This document shows positions 1 through 11,030 of a stretch of DNA of 64,000 bases, one piece after another. The notes beneath the pieces are model-generated. The model was not told the origin of the DNA. It ran no database searches and was given only the letters and a program-made list of their open reading frames with translations. Origin of the DNA: Triglochin maritima (lineage: Eukaryota; Streptophyta; Magnoliopsida; Alismatales; Juncaginaceae); contig OY821779.1 in NCBI GenBank assembly GCA_963682175.1, forward strand, positions 384,501 through 448,500, given 5' to 3'. The position numbers and the translations under genes were made by a program. Numbering within the stretch: position 1 is the first letter of the stretch; every line of letters begins with the position of its first letter.

Positions 1-591
1 AAAAGTTGACAGTAGAACAATCCATCGCGATATACCAAAGTGAGTTACGCTCGAAAATGGGCTTCTTCCCTGCCCGGAGACAATCCTTCGTGACAAACTC
101 AACCTCGGAACTTGGGTTGGGTATCTTACTTCAAAGGTGAGACATGGGTTGGTGGCAAGTTCAGACCAAGATCTCCATGTTCATGGGCTGTTGTCAGCAT
201 ATGGAAGACTTTTGAAGCATACAAACTCCAAACAACAGGAGCATCTCCAGTCGAATGTTTCCCTTCATCATGTGATATTGTGAACAGGCCACATGGGTTT
301 TTCTTCCTATATGGTTTGCATGGGGAGGGACCAAAAGTCGGGAACCTCATGAAGGCCCTTTGGTGGTTTGCCTGTGATTTGGCCAAGAAGGAGAAAGAAT
401 GCAATGTAGTAGTGACTGAACTTGGTTCAGATGACCCTCTTAGACAGCATATCCCATGCAAATCATCCACATACCATGTCAATGATCTTTGGCTTATGAA
501 GAAGGCCAGTGATGGTGTCGCAACACCTCCGACAATGCGTAGTTATTTGTCGATCCAAGAGATTTTTAGTAATAACTATTGCTTAGAGTAG
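1..591 (+). pseudogene. HOOKLESS1-like N-acetyltransferase, C-terminal part, frameshifted, cut by the window edge
   Basis: Three consecutive reading frames match the C-terminal half of plant HLS1-like GNAT proteins. Positions 3 to about 80 read KLTVEQSIAIYQSELRSK then GFFPA; about 80-135 reads ILRDKLNLGTWVG in a second frame; about 112-591 gives an open C-terminus in a third, with SWAVVSIW, HGFFFLYGLHGEGPK, a DPLR motif and a terminal DLWLMKK block. HLS1 proteins act in the nucleus in auxin/ethylene control of the apical hook; that is family knowledge. The reading frame changes twice within about 60 bp, and the last frame has a stop codon at 91-93, so no single frame reads through. I call it a pseudogene, although local sequencing errors could give the same picture. 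The last 150 codons are clean. Upstream exons lie outside the window. Confidence 0.7.
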
Positions 592-2368
592 TAAATGGTT
601 GCTAGTTTCTCATTTTGAATTAATGTGTGATGTTTCAGTATTCAGTTAGACAAGCATCTTTTTGAGATTTAATGTATTATATGAACAAGCCATGCGACAG
701 TTTAAGAATATACAAGACTACATCAATGTTCTGTCTTGTATGCTGCTGAGCAGGCACTGGTGCTTTTGGACCTACTTCAGATAAACCAAGAGTTGCCAAG
801 TCTTCCAACTGATTAACCGAAATACATCAAAGTTTTCTACCATGCATGAAGTCACAAGTGATTTATCCAAGTATTAAAGTTTTCATGGTGAGAATTTTAA
901 TGTCAATTTTGTATATACTAGAAAATGGTAAGCCCAAAAACCATAAGATACTAGAGAAAAAGATTGAACGAACCTTAGGACAAGTTGGCTTGGTTGGCCA
1001 CCTAAGACCTCCCTAATCAAAGGTTGAATGACTGAATCACGATACACATTTTGAGGGGTAAGTGGGGGTGTGATCTGATTTAATAAGAGGAGAAGCAGAA
1101 GAGAAGGGTCTTATGGCAATACCGATGCTTGTCAGTGATAATTGCCAATATCAAAGGATGAGCGTGAGAAAGAGAGAGAGAGTGACAGAGATGGAAGAGT
1201 GATTTTCACAAAACTCTCATTGTGCATAGGTAATAATCAAAAGGTGCATTTACTTGTGGACATTATCCCTATGCTTGTATTTTTGGTTTGATGAGCTCAT
1301 ATCTTCAGTCAATTGCTATTGTTAAATTGAGACGGTATCTGTGTTTTGACAAATTCAGATCCTTAAACGCGTCATATATACACACCTAAGCTGAATACCT
1401 TGCTTACCTTCAAACTCATAGTTTCACGTGTTAAAACTTAAAAGTAGAGCTACCAATGAACCCCAAAATTAACCAACCAACCAAGACAATGAGTTGCAAC
1501 CTATAAACAATTAAATGGACTTATTAGTGGACATCCTCTTAGGAGAAAAATGGATTTTATTACTCTTTTACAGACATTGTGTGGCCCCTCACACTGAAAT
1601 AACAATGACAGAAGGAAAAAAAGCCAAGAGCAGAGATGCTCTGTAATCACAAGAGGCATAACTGATTTACTACCAAAAGACACCAGACCCTCGTTATAAA
1701 ATATAAATTGGAAGAAGCCTCAGACTCAGTCAAGGTGTTGTTTGCTTAGACGAGTCAAGAAAGGCCATGTTTTCGACAACTAGAACTCAAACTTCAAACT
1801 TGTAGTACCGCAAACGTATAGTTACTTGTAGACAAATTACCATCCCTGCTGTGTTGGAGAATAGTAGTTTTCAATTTTCACAGACCCCAAAAAGACAGGA
1901 AATACCAAATAACAAGACAAGCTCGAGTCCCATGAGTTGAGGAAACTACAAAATTAGCTAAAGGTCATGAGGTATATGACCGGACAAACTCATGCTCCAT
2001 GAGTAGAAACTGATGTGATGACTAGAGAAAGAAAATCAAATAAGGTACCAAAAAAGTCTGGATGATTAAAATTTTGTTGCATGCATCTTTTTTCATGTAG
2101 CAATGAAAGTAACCTGTGTAACATCGCTTGCAGATCGCTATTTTTTTATGTTTACTCTGCAGTAACATGCTATCATGATTTCCTCAACCAAATGACATTA
2201 TTTGGTTTCGATGGAACTTGATAGCGCCATATCAAACTCTAAAAGGATCCAATACCTGATCCTAGTTCTTGAAGTAACAAAGACTGTTTTCACATGACCC
2301 TCGAGTTTTGAGTGCACGGAGTTTTCTCGTAAATAAAGTTGAAACATACAGCCTCGTTGATGATCAAG
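592..2368. other. non-coding stretch between the HLS1-like remnant and the bZIP gene
   Basis: No convincing exon on either strand. There is a short GA-rich run near 1150-1190. The right edge may hold a terminal exon of the bZIP gene (2369-2395, minus) followed by its 3' UTR. The rest is AT-rich and I recognise nothing in it. Confidence 0.5.
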
Positions 2369-2775
2369 CTATGGGGGCGAAGTATAGAAATCCAGCTGTA
2401 AGTCTCTCGCATGTAATTTCCATCATACTAGATAATTTTTCAGGAATGTGCTTAAGTAATAAGTACTAACAAAAAAATTCAGTAGCCATACACCTTCACC
2501 TGTTCGGTTGATAAAAGAAGAATCAAGAGTTCATGGATACTATTTGCTGCATTTATTTACAAAAGTTTTTGAGAAAAAAAGATTAGGGTATTTTTCTATC
2601 AAATTGTTTTGTCATAAGTGGTTATTAGAAGACCAAAATTGGACAATATGAAGCTCAAAAGAAATAATACAAAACTAGGGTTTGTATTTTATTTTAATGC
2701 ACATGCCTAATCCTTGAGGACCTAAATAAGCATATACAATAAATTGATTGAGTTACACAAGCTGGAGATTGAACC

Positions 2776-3465
2776 TTAACATTTTTTATGAGACTCTACC
2801 TGAGAACCAGATGACACCAAACTACCCAAGACACCCATCGAGTTTGCAGCTTCGGTCTCCGCATTCTGAATCCCATTGCCGTTCTGATCAACATGACAAC
2901 GTACAATGGGTGGTTGGCAATTTCTTTCCCATCCAACCAAGCCTCTGTTTCCGTTAAGACAAGGAAGTGCAGTTTCACATTGGAAGTTGGTGCCATCACA
3001 TTGCTTTTGGAAAGGGAACATGCCAAGTTCAGCATCAATCCTCCCACGAAGATCAGCCAAAAGGGCTCTAAGCCGTACAACCTCAGCCTGAAGTGCTGTT
3101 TGTCCTTGCAATTTTCTAACAAGCTGTTGGTTCATCACCCGCAATTTCTTGACTTCCTCTTCCAAATAAGTTGTGCGGGCTTTCTTCTTCTCCCTATATT
3201 TCCGAACAGCCTCTCTGTTTCCCAAAGGCTTACGGGATCTCTTTGGCTTGTCATCCTGATAATCCTCTTCCTCTTCTTCATCGGTTGCCAAAACCTGCGT
3301 GTGTGTGTGGTAACATGTGTGTGTATGCCCAGTTGCATTTGGACCCGAAGGGTTGCACGTATGGGTGTGAGTGCATGTACTTGTGCTGCTGAAAATCTCA
3401 TTCATATCGGTGTTTGATAAGAAAAATGGGCTAGAAAGGTCTAATTCACCATCGTAGTTGTCCAT
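2776..3465 (-). CDS. bZIP24: F-group bZIP transcription factor, bZIP24-like
   Basis: A 229-residue protein. A Cys/His-rich motif (CTHTHTCNPSGP at 31-42, HTHTCYHTHT at 47-56) is the hallmark of plant group F bZIPs (bZIP19/23/24); in bZIP19/23 this region senses zinc, while bZIP24 is linked to salt response. An acidic stretch (62-71) is followed by the basic region with the canonical N-x7-R pair (N83 to R91, in NREAVRKYREKKK) and a leucine zipper to about 145. KKARTTYLEEEV, LRALLADLRG and FPFQKQCDG resemble bZIP24 more than bZIP19/23. The coding body is one exon; the ATG lies just downstream of a probable leader intron. The C-terminus is uncertain: a consensus donor (CAG|GTAGAG, exon end 2800) pairs with an acceptor at 2396 to give exon 2395-2369 and the alternative ending LDFYTSPP-stop. 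Stress or zinc regulation is inferred from the family. Confidence 0.88.
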   Translation of the reverse strand: MDNYDGELDLSSPFFLSNTDMNEIFSSTSTCTHTHTCNPSGPNATGHTHTCYHTHTQVLATDEEEEEDYQDDKPKRSRKPLGNREAVRKYREKKKARTTYLEEEVKKLRVMNQQLVRKLQGQTALQAEVVRLRALLADLRGRIDAELGMFPFQKQCDGTNFQCETALPCLNGNRGLVGWERNCQPPIVRCHVDQNGNGIQNAETEAANSMGVLGSLVSSGSQVESHKKC

Positions 3466-4170
3466 TCTTCACTTTTTAGTCAAATTGTAAAAGAAGTCCA
3501 GTGAATAATCTCCTTCGGTAGAATCCTGTAGTCAACATATCAGACAAATTGGAAAATTGACTGACAAAAATCACTCATGATCAGCATCCAAATTGAAGCA
3601 AACAGATTCTACAAAACCCATGAAATAAAATTTTAAAAAATAAAAACACTATAGTTAAAATGGCATCCGATTTTTCTGCAGAACCACACAAATATTAATG
3701 TATTCATGTCCTACACTTTCAAGTCATAGATTGTGGCTAGAAGATGTGAAAAAGTACGCGACAATCATCTGAAACAGCTAAACACTTGAAGGTAAACATC
3801 AACAAGAGAAAGTGTCCTAAAGTTGACATGGATTAAGGAATTTATGCAACGAATTGAGACCTACCTGAAACCTTTATTTCTAAATTCATTCAGCATCTCA
3901 GAAGCTACAAATCCACACAGAATGGGAAAGTGAAAGCAAACATTTTTTTAATAAAGAAAATTCTCTTTTACCTAGAAAGAGCGAGCACACGCCTCACCCG
4001 ACGACCGAAACAATGATTTTTGGAGAAATCAAGGACAGCCCAGTTGAGGAATGGTGGTTCTTAACCCTAATCAAGCGTCAAAATCGAAACTTGATGGAGG
4101 AGAGAATCGGGGCCGGCGAGGGTGGACTCAACTGTTTGTTGTTTGGGGGAAAATCTGAGAAGCAACGGTG
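3466..4170 (-). other. probable 5' leader and leader intron of the bZIP gene
   Basis: On the minus strand a donor (TTTCTAG|GTAAAAG, near 3971) and an acceptor (TTGACTACAG|GATTC, exon resuming at 3525) define a leader intron of about 445 bp. A second donor-like site (TTTCAG|GTAGGT, near 3867) suggests alternative splicing of the leader. Positions about 3972-4170 would be the first non-coding exon. Splice sites were read by eye. Confidence 0.45.
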
Positions 4171-4196
4171 GAAACAAAAGATTCCTATCACTCCCC

Positions 4197-4205
4197 TTTT
4201 ATATA
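4197..4205 (-). promoter_or_regulatory. TATA box of the bZIP gene
   Basis: The minus strand reads TATATAAAA about 30 bp upstream of the inferred leader exon and 230 bp before a good donor site. The distance to the leader fits a plant core promoter. Confidence 0.5.
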
Positions 4206-4465
4206 AAAGTTTACTATTGTTTTTTGTTTTTCTGATAAAGATTTTTATTTATTTTTCTCGTCCAGATTTTGATCGATTCCTTTTTTTTTCTTTAACGAAA
4301 AACTCTGACACGATTAAGAGTGCATTTGATGCCCAAAAAACGCACCCAGTTTCTTCCGAAAACCAGTTTTCCCAAAAAGAACATTATCATCTTCAAGGAC
4401 TTCAAGACATGTTTGCGAATCCATTTTGTTTTTTGAAAGTCAAATTTCTCTTTTCTTTTTTATAA

Positions 4466-4986
4466 CAATACAAAAACAGTCTGTTTGTGGATACAAAAGT
4501 ACTTGACCAGTTGTGGATAAAAAAATTATGACATAATCATATGTAGTGTAGAAATATAGAATTATGAACTATCTAACTTTGATTAGTTGTGGGCTGGGAC
4601 TTCGGACCCAATAATAATATGGGTTTGTCTTGTGTTGTGCATTCAAATATTACAATATTCAGTCCATTTTCTCTATGCTTTGCACGTCTCTATTTTTTTT
4701 GCCAGAGTGGATGTTTTAAGTAGTTAATTTGACAATATATACAAGCTGAACATGATACTGTTTTTCTAAAATTTGATATCATGTATTATATATCATCACC
4801 ACGTAGACATTTACTAAGTTCGTCACTAACAATGATCCTGGACGACTTGCTCATGAGCATTCTCTCTCTTATTTATCTCTTCCACGTCAATTTTCTAATT
4901 CCTTTTAAAAAATGCATATATATATATAGATGTCGTGAAAGGAAAAGTGATGTTGCAAATGGATATATATATATATATATATATAT
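4466..4986. other. AT-rich spacer ending in a (TA)n run
   Basis: No gene recognised. It ends in a (TA)n microsatellite (about 4964-4986) that borders the first of a chain of transposons. Confidence 0.5.
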
Positions 4987-5194
4987 AGGGTCAAGCTCTA
5001 GTGAGCCCAGGGCTTATCAAATTTAGATTAAGCCCCCTACAATCTCACTATTTGATCTTATTTACAGTTAATCTCACCATTCATTAACATAACCGTTTTT
5101 TTCTTAATCTACTTTACAATTTGAAATGAGTGGTGGATATTATGGGGGCTTAATTTAGAAAAATTAAGCCCGAGGCTCACTAGAGAATTCCTGT
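4987..5194 (+). mobile_element. 208-bp TA-microsatellite MITE, copy 1
   Basis: Starts AGGGTCAAGCTCTAGTGAGC and ends with the inverted, non-identical partner GGCTCACTAGAGAATTCCTG. The inner terminal core CTCTAGTGAGCC is shared by both ends while the outer 9-10 bases differ, giving the element a direction. It is flanked by TA runs on both sides, which hide the exact target duplication. It has no coding capacity. The same ends occur on the 11.2-kb element at 6.6-17.8 kb. Confidence 0.75.
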
Positions 5195-5204
5195 ATATAT
5201 ATAT

Positions 5205-5412
5205 AGGGTCAAGCTCTAGTGAGCCCAGTGCTCATCAAATTTAGTTTAAGCTCCCTACAATCTCACCATTGGATCTTATTTACCGTTAATCTCACCATTC
5301 ATTAGCATAACCGTTTTTTTCTTAATCTACCTTACAATTTGAAATGAGTGGTGTATATTGTGGGGGCTTAATTTAGAAAAGTTGAGCCCTGGGCTCACTA
5401 GAGAATTACTGT
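5205..5412 (+). mobile_element. 208-bp TA-microsatellite MITE, copy 2
   Basis: Same length, orientation and internal sequence as copy 1, with roughly a dozen or more differences by eye, separated from it by a 10-bp TA run. Ends in GAATTACTGT next to another TA run. Confidence 0.75.
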
Positions 5413-5420
5413 ATATATAT

Positions 5421-5628
5421 AGGGTCAAGCTCTAGTGAGCCCAGGGTTCATCAAATTTAGTTTAAGCTCCCTACAATCTCATTGTTGGATCTTATTTACA
5501 GTTAATATCATCATTCATTAGCATAACCGTTTTTTTCTTAATCTACCTTACAATTTGAAATAAGTGGTGGATATTGTGGGGGCTTAATTTAGAAAAGTTG
5601 AGCCCTGGGCTCACTAGAGAATTCCTGT
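5421..5628 (+). mobile_element. 208-bp TA-microsatellite MITE, copy 3
   Basis: Third copy in the same orientation and of the same 208-bp length, again bounded by TA runs of about 8 bp. The three copies form a head-to-tail row with TA spacers. Confidence 0.75.
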
Positions 5629-5634
5629 ATATAT

Positions 5635-6584
5635 ATAGTAATTCTTTAGTAGACCCTGGACTCAAAATTATAATTTAAGCCTCACTTAAATCCACCATCA
5701 ATCCAAAATTTAATGGTAGATTGAAATAATGGGTAGTTACAATTGATAGGAGGGTGTTTTGGGTATAACATATTAATATATTTTAAAAACATAAAATAAA
5801 AAATGAATCCATCGCAATATTTTTTTCCTTTGCTTTCTCTCTCTTCCGGTGTTTTGTTTTAATTCAAACCTATATTTAACTTGCAAATATGATGTTTTGC
5901 TTAATTTGCTCACATATTCAGATTCATTGCATTTTTCTCTTTCATTCAAGTACCATGATACTACGGTTTTGGGAATTTTTAATTAATAACAAAATTTAAT
6001 TGAAATCAGACTGCAATTACTTTAGTTGATGACATTATTGAGGCTTCATTATCTTCTTTAATTGAAATCAGACTGCAATTAATGTCTTCCATGTTGTTGC
6101 TTGGTGTTGAAATGTGTTTCTGGGTTGCTTCACTTTGGTTCGTTTCCTTCAAAGTGATTAAATGACCACATGTTTCTGCCGGCTCGAAAACTTCTTCATC
6201 TGGATGTTGCATATTTATCAAAATAATCTTTTCTTTGACTTTTGATATTTTGTGGTGGGTTGTATTGTATTTGTTGATGATTTGGGATGTTGGGTTTGTA
6301 GGTATATAGGTGGAGTGGAGAAGAATGTTTAATTTGTTAATATTAATTACAATTGATATTATCATTTTTTATCGTTTTTTTTAATTTGGATGCAAGTTAT
6401 ATCGTGGGTTGGAATCGTGGAGGGTAGTTGGATTCTTTTAATTTAAACAACAATAGGAAATTACTTTTTTGTTCTTTTACAATTTTACCCCTCTTTGATC
6501 TTAACCATAGATTAGATTTAATGGTAAGATTTTAAGGAGCTTAAATTAGTAATATGAGCTCTGGGCTCATTAGATCTTAACCCT
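5635..6584 (-). mobile_element. 950-bp non-autonomous relative of the TA-nested family
   Basis: The left end (TAGTAATTCTTTAGTAGACC) matches the ACAGGAATT-type end of the MITEs, and the right end read in reverse (AGGGTTAAGATCTAATGAGC) matches their AGGG-type end, so it lies in the opposite orientation. The subterminal stretches (TTTAAGC, CCACCATC, AATC) also align with those of the 11.2-kb element. The interior is AT-rich; a minus-strand open frame of 119 codons at 6006-6365 has no family features and is probably chance. It is flanked by TA runs. Confidence 0.65.
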
Positions 6585-6611
6585 ATATATATATAGAGAG
6601 AGAGAGTAAGG

Positions 6612-6630
6612 TTAGAATGAGCCCTGAGCT
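6612..6630 (+). repeat. left terminal inverted repeat core of the 11.2-kb element
   Basis: TTAGAATGAGCCCTGAGCT, the inverted counterpart of 17802-17820. Imperfect similarity continues inward to about 6690. Confidence 0.8.
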
Positions 6631-7307
6631 CATTTTGTTTAAATGGGCTACTCAAGATCCAACCATTCATCTTAATCTAAATGGGTGGGGATGTTTTAAT
6701 TGTAGGAAGGGTATTAAAGTAAAATCGTGGGTCTTCCCAAATCCTTCAATCCACGATACCAAAACGAACCCACTATTTCCTCCATACATTTTCGTCATCC
6801 CTTTCTCCTCACCCTCCAAACCCATTATTAATCTTACCATTTCTTTCATCCCTTTATCCGCACCCTCCAAACCCTAATTAATCCTTAAAGAAGCCTCATT
6901 CTTCGTGACATCTTCCGTTTTTTGGTTAGTTTCTGCTGCCTATTTTAATTTTTGTTCGATTTTTGGATCCAGAATTTTATACGCACATTATTTAGGTTTT
7001 TCGCTGTAATTTTCGGTTTTGATCGGATTTTTGCTGCTGAATACGTTATTTATTTAATCCTAATTACTGGTTGTTTGGTTTTTTTTTATTGTGATTTCGG
7101 TTTTTATGCTTTTTTGGTTTTTAGTTGGTTTGTGGTCCTTATTTAGGTTTTTGGCTGTTGATTTTCTATTTTTCTTGTGAATCCTTAAAATCTAAAGTAT
7201 ATTAGGGATCTATATAATATTTGGTAGAACAGTGTGTTTATATTATTAGTTGTGAATTTGAAATTCATTCCAATTTGTATTTGTTATCAGAGGACAAAAT
7301 CCAAATT

Positions 7308-10300
7308 ATGGATATTGAAGAAAGAAATCCAACATCCTTAGAGTCCAGAGAAATCCAATCAGGCCTACTAGTCAATGGGGTAAGCTTTTGTTTTATTACT
7401 TTTTTAAATGGATTTCACATTGAGAAACTGTGATCTTAATCTAAAATTAATTACAATCGATAATAATTTGAAGTTTATAACGGGATAATCTAGGTGGTAG
7501 CAGCAATATTCATATGACTACTGTAATATAAAATTGAAAACTGTAATATTGAATTTTCGATCTGGAATTTAAAAATTGATACATGTAATATTGACAATTT
7601 TACTTAAAATATGTAATATTAGTATTGATAGGGGATTTCACATTGAAAAACTGTGATCTTAATCTAAAATTAATTACAATCCGAAATAATTTTAAGTTTA
7701 TAACAGGAAAAAATTGGTGATAGCATCAATATTAATATGAAAACTGTAATATAAATTGGAAACTATAATATTGATTTTTCTATCTGTATTATATAATTGA
7801 TACTTGTAACATTGACCATTTTACTTGAGATATGTAATATTACTTTTGATAGTGGATTTCACATCGAAAACTATGATATTAATCTAAAATTAATTAAAAT
7901 CGGAAATAATATTAGGTTTATAACAGGGAAATCTTGGTGTAGCAGCAATATTAATATGACTACTGTAATATGAAATTGAAAACTGTAATATTGAATTTTC
8001 GATTTGTAATATAAAAGTTGATACATGTAATGGTGACCATTTACTTAAACCAAAAATATATCATTTGAAGTAGTAATATAGTAAAGTAATTTGGATTTGA
8101 CAATCTAATATTGTAATATCATTACAAAACTGTAATATAGTATGTCTAACTGTTCACCATTTAGGATAATTTAAAGTTGCCAAACGAGGAGCATGCCAAA
8201 GATTTTTTACTGATACCTGACGTTAAAAGTGAGCTGAAACCAACCTATGGACAGGAGTTCAACTCAATAGAAGAAGCTTACAACTATTATAAGAATTATG
8301 CAAATGCGGGAGGGTTTAATGTGCGAAAATCATCAACCAAATATAATGAAGCAACTGAAAATAATTGCAGAGAAATCATCTTAAAAAAGTTTGTTTGCTC
8401 CAAAGAAGGGTCATCCTGTACAAGAAGCAACAAAAAGACGTCTATGACTGAAGTGTCAGTTACAATAAAGAAGAGGAAAGTTGCGACACCAAGATGTGAA
8501 TGTCAAGCCAAATTAAAAATCAAATTTGATCGAGAAAAAAATAGGTGATTTGTGCTAAATTTTGTTGAAGGACATAATCATGAAATGTCAAGCTCATCTC
8601 AAAGACATTACATGAGAAATAATCGCAACATACCGCCAGTTACTCAAGGATTGTTGAAATCTATGAGTGAAGTAAACATACCTGTTGTAAAACAAGCTGT
8701 GATGTTAGGAAATGAAAGTGGTGGTTATGACCAAATAGGATTCACGTATAGAGACATACTAAATATGAATGCTGCTAGAAGATATGAAACAGAAGGATAT
8801 GATGCAGATTTGGTACTTGAACACTTAGAGAGTGCAAAGAAGGGTGACAGAGTTCTACTATTCTTATCAGAAGAATGAACAAAGTAAATTGAGTCACTTG
8901 TTTTGGGCTGATGGCACTTGTCGAGATAACTTCAAACATTTTGGAGAAGCCATCACGTTCGACACCACGTATTGTACAAACAGGTACTCAATGATATTCG
9001 GAGCCTTTTGTGGTGTAAATCATCACAGACAAACAGTCTTCTTCGGAATGGGTTTGCTAAATGATGAAACTATATCATCCTTTAATTGGTTGTTTTTGGA
9101 ATTCAAAACTTGTATGGGTAGAGAACCAGCTGCTATTGTTACTGATCAAGACTCAGCTATGAATTCTTCATTGGCACAAGTGTTACTGATCAAGACCTTT
9201 CATCGTTTTTGCTCGTGGCACATAATGGATAAATTACAAAAAAAAATTGGAGGAGTAAGCAATAAAGGGCATGTTATTCAAGCCTTTCATGATTGTGTGT
9301 GGTACACCGAGGACATCAAAGATTTTGAATGTAAGTGGACCAGAATCATTAAGGAAAATGAGCTTCATGATTCAAAATGGTTGAATTCTTTGTTTGAGAT
9401 ACGGGAAAAATGGGTTCCAGCTTTCATGCAAAATATTTTCTTTGCTGGTATGAAGACTACTCAAAGAAGTGAATCAATGAATGCATTTTTGAAGACATAC
9501 ATAACACGACAAAACACCTTATTCGAGTTCTTATGCAGGTACATTTCTATTTTGTTTATACATTGCCATGTATATTCAATGGTTAAATTGTACCATAATA
9601 TTTATAATTTTAACGTAAGATATGTTAGAAAGTTATATATGATGTTAATAAAACGTATATGTATTTGCTGCCACATTTAAATAGAACAGATTTATTAGGT
9701 TTAGCCGTAACATATTCTTTATAACTGTATTATTACAGTATGATTTTTAATAATATCTATTGTTACATAAAAAATAACCGTACTTCAGTCAGTTTTCCAA
9801 TTCCATATAATACGCCTAAAAATAAGTGCAATATGTTATATAAGTTAGCATTGTTTTGTTATTGTAGATTTGAAGTGGCTCTAAAGCATCAAAGAGAGAA
9901 TGAAAATAGATGGGATTATAATGACCATAATAAGAAGGGGGAGCTACTGACTAAATGGAACCTTGAAGCTGAAATGGAAGAAGTATACACAAGAAGTATC
10001 TTTCACATCTTTCAAGAACAGTTGAGGAAGAGTTTTATGTGCAACGTTACACTTGAAAATATGGATGAAAAATCAGTTACATACAATGTCAGCAAGATAG
10101 ATGAAGACAATGGAACAATGAAAGTGAGGTTCAAAGGCATTGATAATGTGGCTATTTGTGACTGTCACTTTATGGAATTTGAAGGAATTCCATGCCAACA
10201 TAGTTTGGCGGTTTTTAAACATCTGGGTTACAAAAAGATGCCACCAATTAACATTCTTACTCGTTGGCGAAAAAAAATTACAAATGACTTTTATGAAAGC

Positions 10301-10696
10301 AACAACCATGGTACCAACAAGTCAACAATAAGTGACAAAGTCAACCACATCATGAGATTGTGCAAAGAATTGATATCCATTGCCGGCAAACACGAATCTG
10401 CAACTGAGTTGATAGAACAGAAATTAGAATTGCCTCTGATAGAATCCAAAAATGATGTGAAAGGAAGCCATGAGGATGATAAGCAAATATCTGGAACATG
10501 TCAAAGGGAAATACTAGTTCATCAGCCAGATAAAGTGAAAACAAAAGGGAGCGGCAGAAGTGGAAGACCAAAATTTAGTAGTAATCGTATTCAATCAAAT
10601 CTTGAGAAAAAACCAAGCAAAAGTCATAGACAATGTAAAACGTGCATGAAATATTCCGACCACGATTCAAGAACTTGTCCTTCAAGGAAGCAATAA
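7308..10696 (+). pseudogene. FAR1/MULE-type transposase gene with one nonsense and one frameshift lesion
   Basis: Three exons: 7308-7379, 8165-9538 and 9868-10696, joined at GGG|GTAAGC...TTTAG|GAT and GCAG|GTACAT...TTGTAG|ATT; about 757 codons in all. Exon 2 begins with a FAR1/WRKY-GCM1 zinc finger (FVCSKEG, PRCECQAK, EGHNHEM). The MULE DDE catalytic domain follows, with Asp in FDTTY (codon 8961), Asp in VTDQD (codon 9144), HRFCSWH, and Glu in RSESMN (codon 9471). Exon 3 has a SWIM zinc finger (CDCH...CQH) and a C-terminal CX2CX5HX4C knuckle. FAR1-family host factors share this layout, but the terminal repeats and the partner gene mark this as a transposase. It is broken by an in-frame TGA at 8546-8548, where the family has a Trp, and by a frame change between about 8840 and 8857. 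Otherwise it is complete. Confidence 0.88.
7409..8075 (+). repeat. three tandem copies of an about 222-bp repeat in transposase intron 1
   Basis: Units begin near 7409, 7632 and 7854 with GGATTTCACATTGA-type starts, then AATTAATTACAATC, TTTATAAC and several CTGTAATAT motifs. The copies have diverged moderately. The CTGTAATAT/GTAATAT word is also frequent on the far side of the element, so it may be a protein-binding site; that is inference. Confidence 0.75.
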
Positions 10697-11030
10697 GAAA
10701 TCGTGAGTAGTTAATTTTCTTATTCATATTGAATTATAATTGATAATTCCCTTATGTTTTTATTTCTTATTTTGCAGATTTACAACTAAAGGTACAAATT
10801 ATGGCAAGAATGACTTGCAAGAAGATTAATATTCATAGACAAGATATACATGTGAATGAGGGCCTACATGAATATAGCACCATTTTTATAAAATTTTGAT
10901 ATACGTTCTCTAGTTATACTCTCATTATTGTGTAATAATATAGAACATTATACATTCTATTTTTTTTTATCATTTTATGTTTTCTTCATCAAAATGGTTA
11001 ATGAGTACCACATATGTAACTGGTTTGTCT

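Noticed and set aside
2776..3465. Reading the bZIP protein as bZIP19/23
   Set aside because: The zipper and following QKQC region fit bZIP24 better and the C-terminal part is shorter than in bZIP19/23; still only a by-eye judgement.
4013..4465. 150-codon plus-strand frame at 4.0-4.5 kb
   Set aside because: It overlaps the leader and TATA box of the bZIP gene on the other strand and has low-complexity Phe-rich sequence.
6006..6365. 119-codon minus-strand frame inside the 950-bp element
   Set aside because: No domain, no splice or promoter support, AT-biased composition.
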